From assembly GCA_023489405.1 (NCBI GenBank), contig JAMDCW010000015.1:1-6789 (forward strand): DNA of 6,789 nucleotides. The letters run 5' to 3'. Every line of letters starts with the position of its first letter. The first letter of the stretch is position 1. The notes beneath the pieces are model-generated. The model saw nothing but the letters and a program-made list of their open reading frames with translations. It made no database searches and was not told the origin of the DNA. Origin of the DNA: Chloroflexota bacterium (lineage in GTDB: Bacteria > Chloroflexota > UBA4733). The position numbers and the translations under genes are program-made. Below are positions 1 to 5,203 of the stretch, piece after piece.

Positions 1-1251
1 ATGTCCGGGCATTGAGCCGATATAGGTGCGCCGGTGGCCGCGAATTTCCGCTTCATCGTGAACACCGCCGAGTGAAGCGCGAACCGACTGGCGTCCGAGG
101 GCTCGGGCAATAGACTTTGCGAGGCTTGTCTTGCCGACACCAGGAGGGCCGACGAAGCAGACGATAGGTGTGCGCAACTGGCTGCTCAGTTTACGTACGG
201 CGAGGTGCTCGAGAATCCGGTCTTTGACCTTGCCGAGACCGTAGTGATCTTCATCGAGCACACGAGCAGCTTCTTCGATGTCGAGACGATCTTCCGTCTC
301 CTTGGACCATGGAAGGGCAAGCAGCGTGTCAATGTAGGTGCGGATCATGCCAGTTTCTGGCGAACCTTGAGGCATCGCTTCCAGACGAGCTACCTCTTTT
401 TCCGCCTTTTTACGGACATCCTCGGGCATGTTTGCTTCGGTGATCTGCTTGCGGAGCTGATCGCCTTCACTCATCTCACTATCGCCGCTGAGTTCTCGCT
501 GGATGGCTTTGAGCTGCTCGCGGAGCAAGAACTCACGCTGCTGTTTTTCCATGCCCTGCTTGATCTCACCGTGGATTTTCGCCTTGATGGCCAGGATTTC
601 GATTTGTTCGGTGAGGAGCTGGACGACGAGACGGAGACGTGGCTCGATCTCAATGGTCTCGAGGATTTTTTGCTTCTGGACGTCGGTGAACTCTGGCAAG
701 AAGGCGGCGACGAGGTCAGCGAGGAGATTCGAATCTTCTACTTTATCGGCCCACTGGGCCGCTTCTTCAGGAATGGCGCCCTCGAGCTCGACGTAACGGT
801 GGATGAGCTGCTGAATCTCGCGGTGCAAAGCTTCGATCTTCGGCGAGCGCTCTTCCGACTCGTACAAGATGTCGATCGTCGCCGCGATGTATGGCTCAAA
901 TTGGTTGAACCAGCGGACGCGTGCTCGCGCGTACCCTTGGATGACAAAGTTCAGTAAGCCGCCAGGAGCAGCGTAGAGCTGAAGGATTTTCGCAACGGTA
1001 CCGACTTCGTAGAGGTCGCCTTCCTGCACCTTCTCCTTTTCGCGCTCACGTTGAGTGAGGAGGAGCACGAGTTTCTCCTCGGATTCAGCAACTTCTACCA
1101 AAGCGCGGCGAGATCCCTCTCGCCCCGCGTGCATCGGCATAGGAATGCGAGGGAAGGCCACCGTGCCCCGCAAGGGAACCACAGGCAGTGTGGCAGGAAC
1201 CTGCTCTAGCTTCGAGCGATCAATGGATTCAAAGGTGTCGGGTAGTGTCAT
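1..1251 (-). CDS. lon: ATP-dependent protease Lon (endopeptidase La), N-terminal 417 residues, cut by the window edge
   Basis: Lon is a cytoplasmic AAA+ serine protease that unfolds and degrades misfolded and regulatory proteins. The reverse-strand translation is open from 1251 to base 1. It shows the LonB/PUA-like N-domain starting near residue 22 (LPVVPLRGTVAFPR), then the helical linker with FLLREQLKAIQREL at 241-254 and RTYIDTLLALPW at 304-315. The AAA+ module follows, with Walker A GPPGVGKT at residues 368-375 (bases 127-150) and GHRRTYIGSMPG at the truncated end. Lon is usually near 800 residues, so about half is present; Walker B, the sensors and the Ser-Lys protease domain lie outside the window. 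The chosen ATG (1249-1251) leaves a normal N-terminus, but in-frame ATGs at 1306-1308 and 1300-1302 would add 19 or 17 residues, and no site has an ideal Shine-Dalgarno. The family is certain; the start is not. Confidence 0.96.
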   Translation of the reverse strand, partial: MTLPDTFESIDRSKLEQVPATLPVVPLRGTVAFPRIPMPMHAGREGSRRALVEVAESEEKLVLLLTQREREKEKVQEGDLYEVGTVAKILQLYAAPGGLLNFVIQGYARARVRWFNQFEPYIAATIDILYESEERSPKIEALHREIQQLIHRYVELEGAIPEEAAQWADKVEDSNLLADLVAAFLPEFTDVQKQKILETIEIEPRLRLVVQLLTEQIEILAIKAKIHGEIKQGMEKQQREFLLREQLKAIQRELSGDSEMSEGDQLRKQITEANMPEDVRKKAEKEVARLEAMPQGSPETGMIRTYIDTLLALPWSKETEDRLDIEEAARVLDEDHYGLGKVKDRILEHLAVRKLSSQLRTPIVCFVGPPGVGKTSLAKSIARALGRQSVRASLGGVHDEAEIRGHRRTYIGSMPGH

Positions 1252-1321
1252 AATAGACGTACATATCCTCTCTGCTAGCAGCGGGAGGGTGGTATGGACC
1301 ATCCTCATTACTGCTCTTCGC

Positions 1322-1350
1322 AGTATCCTAGTTGAGTGCTGACATGTCAA
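1322..1350 (-). promoter_or_regulatory. Predicted sigma70-type promoter of lon
   Basis: Read on the minus strand, a perfect -35 TTGACA (1350-1345) is followed by a 17-base spacer and the -10 GATACT (1327-1322, 4 of 6 to consensus). Transcription should start near 1315, giving a leader of about 64 bases before the ATG at 1251. The -35 abuts the stop codon of the upstream metallopeptidase gene (1353-1351), so lon need not depend on readthrough from it. The -35 lies inside the perfect 10-bp palindrome TGACATGTCA (1349-1340). Confidence 0.7.
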
Positions 1351-1351
1351 C
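1331..1351 (-). promoter_or_regulatory. HAIR-like inverted repeat (possible HspR operator) on the lon promoter
   Basis: The minus strand reads GTTGACA, seven bases, then ACTCAAC, so GTTGA and TCAAC form a perfect 5-bp inverted repeat separated by 11 bases. The HspR operator known as HAIR has the form CTTGAGT-N7-ACTCAAG. Spacing is identical, and 10 of 14 arm positions agree. The element covers the -35 hexamer of the lon promoter, where a repressor would act. HspR control of lon is known in Actinobacteria. Whether this organism has HspR cannot be seen here, and the left arm is weak, partly because it must also serve as the -35. Confidence 0.35.
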
Positions 1352-1911
1352 TATTCTTTTGTTAGCATGGTGTTAGATGTTCTCTCGAGGTGCTCTTCGG
1401 AAGAGGTACCTGCGAGAGAGTGGGGATTGTGCTCTATCGCATCAAGAGCAATGAGAAAACCGCGGGCACGTTCAGCGAGCGGGTAGCGAGCGACGAGGCG
1501 CCAGAACTGGTTGCTGTGGTTAGGGTAGATCAGGTGGACTAGCTCGTGGATGATGACGTAGTCGCGCACCCATTCGGGGAGTTGCGCGAGGCGGTGCGAA
1601 AGGCGAATCTCGCCGGTCTGAGGAGAACAACTGCCCCAGCGCCACTGCTGGTTGTTGACGTAGCGGATCTGGAAAGAGGGCAAGTGCACTGGTAGATAGC
1701 GTTGAGCGAGCTTTGTGGCGCGGTCGCTGAGCTCACGATCGTCTGCGCCTGGGGTGTGGAGAGGGGTAAGCCGTTGCTGCACGCGATGTATCCACCGTTG
1801 TTCTTCCTCTAGGGTCAAGCTAGCAGGGATACGAATGACGAGAATGCCGTGTTCGAAGCGAGCGCTTACTGTACGCTGCCGGCGCACGCTGCGCTCAACG
1901 CGGATTTCCAT
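1351..1911 (-). CDS. YgjP-like (DUF45) zinc metallopeptidase
   Basis: This 186-residue protein carries the hallmarks of the YgjP/DUF45 family of M48-related metallopeptidases. HELVH at residues 122-126 is the zinc-binding and catalytic motif. NHSNQFW at 131-137 supplies the usual third histidine ligand, and the family signature RWGSCS is at 91-96, followed by a strand EIRLSHRL and LPEWVRDYVI leading into the active-site helix. The N-terminus (VERSVRRQRTVSAR then LVIRIP) matches the family's opening beta strands. No signal peptide or membrane segment is visible, so it is probably cytosolic. Its substrate is unknown and this family is poorly characterised. The ATG at 1911 follows a strong Shine-Dalgarno (AAGGGGAG, 4-base gap). 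The last ~25 residues after HNPHSL look like an unstructured tail. It lies upstream of lon on the same strand with its stop at the lon -35, so a shared proteostasis role is only suggested by position. Confidence 0.88.
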   Translation of the reverse strand: MEIRVERSVRRQRTVSARFEHGILVIRIPASLTLEEEQRWIHRVQQRLTPLHTPGADDRELSDRATKLAQRYLPVHLPSFQIRYVNNQQWRWGSCSPQTGEIRLSHRLAQLPEWVRDYVIIHELVHLIYPNHSNQFWRLVARYPLAERARGFLIALDAIEHNPHSLAGTSSEEHLERTSNTMLTKE

Positions 1912-1923
1912 GTTGCTCCCCTT

Positions 1924-1952
1924 CTGTCAGCTTTAATGTGCCGCGGTATACT
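1924..1952 (+). promoter_or_regulatory. Predicted promoter of the aminotransferase-ribF operon
   Basis: CTGTCA (1924-1929, 4 of 6 to the -35 consensus), a 17-base spacer and TATACT (1947-1952, 5 of 6 to the -10 consensus) lie on the plus strand. Initiation near 1959 would give a leader of about 42 bases. The -35 overlaps the edge of the ribosome-binding region of the divergent metallopeptidase gene. No equally good promoter was found in the opposite direction. Confidence 0.5.
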
Positions 1953-1970
1953 GGATCTGGTTGCGTTTGA

Positions 1971-1986
1971 GTGAATAAGTGAATAA
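1971..1986 (+). repeat. Perfect tandem duplication of an 8-base unit in the aminotransferase leader
   Basis: GTGAATAA occurs twice in a row (1971-1978 and 1979-1986), and the second copy runs directly into the Shine-Dalgarno AAAGGA (1985-1990), ten bases before the ATG at 2001. The repeat is inside the predicted 5' leader. It may be a simple slippage duplication; any effect on translation is speculative. Confidence 0.85.
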
Positions 1987-2000
1987 AGGATAGATCGCCA

Positions 2001-3095
2001 ATGAACCTCCGTATCCCCGGTCCTACTCCTGTACCGCCTGAAGTGGCAGTGGCTAGCAGCAAGGAGATGATTGATCATCGCGGGCCGGAGTTTGCCTCCC
2101 TTCTCCGGAGTGTAGCGGCCGGGCTGCAACGGTGGTTCAAGACGGCGAGTGACATTTATCTTTTCCCTGGCTCGGGGACGGGCGGTCTGGAGGCGGCAAT
2201 AGTAAACTGCTTCTCTCCGGGTGATCCCGTTCTCGCGGTGTCTATCGGGGTGTTTGGTGATCGTTTTGCAGCGATTGCCAGAGCGTTCGGCTTGAACGTC
2301 ATCAAGTACGGTGTAGAGTACGGGCGCTATGCAGATCCCGTGGAAGTTCGCCGTCTGCTCGCTCAGCATCCGGAGGTAAAAGGTGTGCTGGTGACCCATA
2401 ACGAGACCTCTACGGGGGTAACCAATGACATCGCAGCTATTGCACGCGCGGTGGCTGGCCAGGCGTTGTTATTGGTGGATGGCGTCAGCTCTATCGGCGC
2501 CCTACCGTTTGATCAGGATGGCTGGGGCGTTGACGTGGCGATTACAGGATCGCAGAAGGCTTGGATGTCGCCTCCGGGCGTGGTCATGGTGTCGGCGAGC
2601 CCGCGTGCTTTGAAGGCTATGGAAACGGCGACATGCCCCCGGTTCTACTGGGACTTTGCGAAAGCGCGTCAGTATGCCCAAAATGGCCAGACGTTTACGA
2701 CACCGGCGGTGTCGGTAATTTTTGCGCTGGAGCGTGCCTTGCAGCTTATGGAAGCTGAAGGGCAGGAACAAGTATTCGCTCGGCACCGGGAGTTAGCCGC
2801 TTATACCCGTGAACAGCTTACAGCGTTGGGGTTCAGGATTATGGGAGATGCGCAGCACACGTCGGATGTCGTGACTGCCGCGTGGCTGCCTGAAGGAGTT
2901 GATGGAAAGAAGCTTGTCGGGTTGATGCGGGAAGAGCATGGTGTAGTGATCTCTGGTGGCCAGCAGAGTCTGGCTGGCAAGATCATCCGCGTGGGGCATC
3001 TCGGCTGGGTGAATAAGGCGGACCTGGATGGCGTTTTTCAAGCTTTGCGCCAGGCGTTGCCAAAGGCCATGGCGACGCCGGCGGCTGCGCATTGA
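2001..3095 (+). CDS. PLP-dependent class V aminotransferase, alanine/serine-glyoxylate aminotransferase family
   Basis: The 364-residue protein is a fold-type I, class V aminotransferase of normal length. It opens with the family signature RIPGPTPVPPEV. It has LFPGSGTGGLEA (54-65) for phosphate binding, HNETSTGV (133-140), the PLP ring-nitrogen aspartate D160 in LVDGVSSIG, and the Schiff-base lysine K186 in GSQKAWMSPPG. A C-terminal IIRVGHLGWV contains the arginine that usually binds the substrate carboxylate. Members transfer amino groups from alanine or serine to glyoxylate; related enzymes act on ureidoglycine, phosphoserine-pathway intermediates or aminoethylphosphonate, and the donor cannot be fixed from sequence alone. 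No export signal is present. The ATG at 2001 follows AAAGGA. The stop is 3 bases before ribF, so the two are probably co-transcribed. No serine-pathway, purine-catabolic or phosphonate genes are adjacent to decide the substrate. Confidence 0.92.
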   Translation: MNLRIPGPTPVPPEVAVASSKEMIDHRGPEFASLLRSVAAGLQRWFKTASDIYLFPGSGTGGLEAAIVNCFSPGDPVLAVSIGVFGDRFAAIARAFGLNVIKYGVEYGRYADPVEVRRLLAQHPEVKGVLVTHNETSTGVTNDIAAIARAVAGQALLLVDGVSSIGALPFDQDGWGVDVAITGSQKAWMSPPGVVMVSASPRALKAMETATCPRFYWDFAKARQYAQNGQTFTTPAVSVIFALERALQLMEAEGQEQVFARHRELAAYTREQLTALGFRIMGDAQHTSDVVTAAWLPEGVDGKKLVGLMREEHGVVISGGQQSLAGKIIRVGHLGWVNKADLDGVFQALRQALPKAMATPAAAH

Positions 3096-3098
3096 ACA

Positions 3099-4061
3099 GT
3101 GCTCTGCCTACAATTTGGGGACCAGCTCCCATCTGGTCCCCCTTTTGTTGCAACGATCGGCAACTTCGACGGCATTCACCGTGGCCACCAGATGTTGATC
3201 GGCCAGGTGGTAGAGCTGGCGCGGTCCCGAAAATGGCGCTCGGTTGTCGTGACATTTTGGCCTCATCCACGGTCGGTTCTGCCAGGTCAGCCGTTCTTCG
3301 GTTATCTGACGACGCTTGAAGAGCGTCAGCAGCTATTAGGAGCTTTAGGGGTTGACATTGTACTCACGCTGCCGTTCACGCTGGAAGTGGCTGGATTGGC
3401 CCCTGAGGCGTTCATGGAACGACTGGGACAGCTAGCGCCCCTCCGGATGTTGATCGTCGGTGCAGACTTCCGTTTTGGTCACCGCCGCACTGGCGATGTT
3501 GCGTTGCTTGAAAGGCTTGGTTCCACGTATGGATTCACAGTGCAGAGAATCGAACGCTTGAGCGATGCCGATCGTGACGTATCAAGCAATACCTTGCGAG
3601 AATGGCTCATAGAAGGAGACGTAGAACGTGTGCGCCAAGGGCTTAGCCGCCCATACGCGTTGAGTGGTGTTGTCGTTCACGGTGATCATCGTGGGCACTC
3701 TTTAGGATATCCGACCGCGAATATTGTGCCACCGCGAGAAAAGGTCGTGCCGCGGACAGGGATCTATGCGGCCGTAGCACTCCATCAGGGGATAGGCAGC
3801 GTAGCAGCGGTGAGTATCGGCCGGCGTCCTCAGTTTGATGGACAAGATCAACGAGTGGAGGCGTACTTGCTCGATTTTTCCGGAGATTTGTATGGGCAGC
3901 AGGTGGAATTACAGTTCGTGAAGCGGTTGCGGGATGAGCTGCGCTTCCCGAGCGTTGCTCTCTTGATCGACCAGATAGCTCGCGATGTTGAGCAGGTGCG
4001 CCTCGCAGTTACGGCAGATGATCTCGCGTATGCTACCCGGCATTCGTTACTAGCGCGATGA
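3099..4061 (+). CDS. ribF: Bifunctional riboflavin kinase / FAD synthetase
   Basis: RibF phosphorylates riboflavin to FMN and adenylylates FMN to FAD in the cytosol. The N-terminal nucleotidyltransferase domain shows GNFDGIHRGH (21-30, the HxGH-type ATP site), TFWPHPRSVL (52-61), VGADFRFGHRRTGD (120-133) and SSNTLREWL (162-170). The C-terminal flavokinase domain shows GHSLGYPTANI (199-209), the glycine-tyrosine pair of PRTGIYA, SIGRRPQFDG and the catalytic-type glutamate E254 in VEAYLLDFSGDLYG. Both domains therefore look intact, and 320 residues is normal. The start is GTG at 3099; the codon two before it in frame is TGA, the stop of the upstream aminotransferase, so no earlier start is possible. 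There is no clear Shine-Dalgarno, which points to translational coupling to the upstream gene. The next gene is convergent. Confidence 0.96.
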   Translation: MLCLQFGDQLPSGPPFVATIGNFDGIHRGHQMLIGQVVELARSRKWRSVVVTFWPHPRSVLPGQPFFGYLTTLEERQQLLGALGVDIVLTLPFTLEVAGLAPEAFMERLGQLAPLRMLIVGADFRFGHRRTGDVALLERLGSTYGFTVQRIERLSDADRDVSSNTLREWLIEGDVERVRQGLSRPYALSGVVVHGDHRGHSLGYPTANIVPPREKVVPRTGIYAAVALHQGIGSVAAVSIGRRPQFDGQDQRVEAYLLDFSGDLYGQQVELQFVKRLRDELRFPSVALLIDQIARDVEQVRLAVTADDLAYATRHSLLAR

Positions 4062-4072
4062 TCGGCGTGACG

Positions 4073-4834
4073 TCAGCGTCCGCCCAGAGCGTCGAAGAGG
4101 GCGCGATAGTAGTGCATGAGTTCCACTGGATCAGCACTGGAGGGGATTTCCGCGAGGCAGAAGCCTTGATAGCCGGTATCCTTGAGGAGGTGGAACAGTT
4201 CCGCGTAAGGATAGTCGGGGTTCCAGATACGGGTGATGTGGACGAGCCTGATCCAGCGGGAGACGAGGTCGAAGTCGTGCTGGACAGAGCCATCTTTAAC
4301 GTCGATCTGGTTAGAGTTCCAGCAGGCCCAGCCGTAGCCGCCGGCGACGGCGAAGATCTGCCGCATGTCGGATGCGCCGGCAACAGAGCCGTGCATTTCG
4401 ACGCGGAGCTCGAGTCCGAGGTCGCGGGCGGTGACGCCGCATTCTCGGACGGCGTGACCGATCTGTTCGAGTGTTTTGGCACGTGGGATACCAGCCTGCT
4501 CTTGGTGACCGTTAGGACGAACTTTGACGCCGAGCGCGCCTACATCAGCGGCAAGCTGCAGATAGCGCTTTGTGCCTTCGATGTTCTGCCGGACGATCTG
4601 GGGATCGAGACTATGGTATTCGAATGTCGTACCTAGGCCGACGAGCGTGATGGGGGAGCCGGCGAACTGTCGCCGCACGGCTTGGCGCTGTTCTGGTGTG
4701 AGCGTATCTTCTACGCCGTGGGCATGCGTGGTACGTAACTCGACTCCTTCGAAACCTGTCTCCGTGCAGCGCTGGATGATCGCGGAGATGTCCCAATCGC
4801 GGGCGAGGTTGTAGGTAACGAGACCGAGGTGCAT
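4073..4834 (-). CDS. Sugar phosphate isomerase/epimerase family protein (xylose isomerase-like TIM barrel)
   Basis: This 253-residue protein fits the AP-endonuclease-2/xylose isomerase-like TIM-barrel superfamily, whose members isomerise or epimerise sugars and related polyols using a divalent metal. It starts with a typical first strand (MHLGLVTYNL), then GFEGVELR with E32. A plausible full set of metal ligands is E146 (RVEMHG), D178 (NQIDVK), H199 (RLVHITR) and E229 (LAEIP), with order and spacing resembling the family. The WNSN stretch at 172-175 sits where many relatives have an Asp-x-x-His strand end. No signal peptide is seen, so it is cytosolic. The ATG at 4834 follows AAAGGAAG. It diverges from a sugar-binding protein gene across a shared intergenic region, which suggests a role in catabolism of the imported sugar. 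The exact substrate cannot be assigned, and non-epimerase functions such as dehydratase exist in the superfamily. Confidence 0.85.
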   Translation of the reverse strand: MHLGLVTYNLARDWDISAIIQRCTETGFEGVELRTTHAHGVEDTLTPEQRQAVRRQFAGSPITLVGLGTTFEYHSLDPQIVRQNIEGTKRYLQLAADVGALGVKVRPNGHQEQAGIPRAKTLEQIGHAVRECGVTARDLGLELRVEMHGSVAGASDMRQIFAVAGGYGWACWNSNQIDVKDGSVQHDFDLVSRWIRLVHITRIWNPDYPYAELFHLLKDTGYQGFCLAEIPSSADPVELMHYYRALFDALGGR

Positions 4835-4873
4835 GTTCTTCCTTTCCCAGAGTTTTGACTATCATACGCTCCG

Positions 4874-4903
4874 GGTATAGCGAGTGCGCCGATTGACTGT
4901 CAA
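4874..4903 (-). promoter_or_regulatory. Predicted promoter of the sugar isomerase gene, with palindromic -35 region
   Basis: The minus strand carries a perfect TTGACA (4903-4898), an 18-base spacer and TATACC (4879-4874, 4 of 6 to consensus). The transcript would begin near 4867, leaving a leader of roughly 33 bases. The -35 lies in a perfect inverted repeat, TTGAC and GTCAA around one base (4893-4903), a possible operator half-overlapping the promoter. No regulator gene is in the window. Confidence 0.5.
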
Positions 4904-5127
4904 AGGAGGGGAGGCCTCCTCACCGCGATGAATGGCTGTTCAGCAGGTGCGGCGGCGCCTTTTCTCTTGGTACTCCGCGGCTGTCCATCTTGAGGAGCCG
5001 CCTGATGGCAACACCGTGCGCTGCGCTGGACGGTTTGCTCACCTGGATGGCAGTGTGGTGCTCACGGACATTGGTAGGCAGCGGAAATATGTCATGTCTT
5101 GACGGTAAGATTGCTGCATGTGAGGAG
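4904..5127. other. Intergenic spacer between the divergent isomerase and binding-protein promoters
   Basis: This stretch separates the two divergent promoters. Open frames across it on both strands are short and resemble no protein I know. It contains the 10-bp palindrome GGAGGCCTCC (4910-4919) and the terminator-like hairpin at 4945-4968. No tRNA, riboswitch fold or CRISPR-type repetition was seen. Confidence 0.6.
4945..4968 (+). terminator. Candidate rho-independent terminator in the divergent intergenic region
   Basis: AGGTGC (4945-4950) can pair with GCGCCT (4955-4960), including one G-U pair, around a GGCG loop. A T-rich tract, TTTTCTCTT, follows at 4960-4968. It faces plus-strand transcription, so it could stop transcripts that read antisense through the isomerase gene from ribF before they reach the binding-protein promoter. 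The stem is short and the tail interrupted, so chance is quite possible. Confidence 0.3.
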
Positions 5128-5156
5128 TTGACAGCGCGTTCGACGAATTCTATATT
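5128..5156 (+). promoter_or_regulatory. Strong sigma70-type promoter of the solute-binding protein gene
   Basis: A perfect -35 TTGACA (5128-5133), a 17-base spacer and TATATT (5151-5156, 5 of 6 to the -10 consensus) form the best promoter in the window. Transcription should begin near 5163, about 41 bases before the GTG at 5204. An imperfect inverted repeat with CGAA (5144-5147) and TTCG (5158-5161) arms straddles the -10 and could be an operator, but the centre does not match. Confidence 0.75.
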
Positions 5157-5203
5157 CTTCGCTGGCATCCCACGTCTTCCCTGAATCGGAAAGGAATCCC
5201 CGC

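Noticed and set aside
205..957. 250-codon plus-strand open frame antisense to lon
   Set aside because: It lies entirely opposite conserved Lon sequence, has no recognisable domain, and its Leu/Asp/Glu/Phe-rich composition is what the complement of the helical Lon region gives.
1317..1342. CIRCE-like (HrcA) operator at the lon promoter
   Set aside because: TCAGCACTC matches the left CIRCE arm in 8 of 9 positions, but at the canonical 9-base spacing the right arm does not match; only an 8-base spacing gives 6 of 9. The HAIR-like reading keeps correct geometry.
1866..2399. 177-codon minus-strand frame spanning the divergent region and the aminotransferase start
   Set aside because: It overlaps two better-supported genes and their promoter region and resembles no known protein.
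3040..3098. FMN riboswitch before ribF
   Set aside because: The upstream sequence is the coding end of the aminotransferase gene, with only three bases between the genes.
4058..4636. 192-codon plus-strand open frame over the isomerase gene
   Set aside because: The minus-strand isomerase has clear family motifs across this stretch; the plus-strand frame has none and is a shadow.
4990..5184. Small plus-strand open frame (64 codons) in the intergenic region
   Set aside because: It has no ribosome binding site or recognisable motif and runs through the strong promoter of the binding-protein gene.
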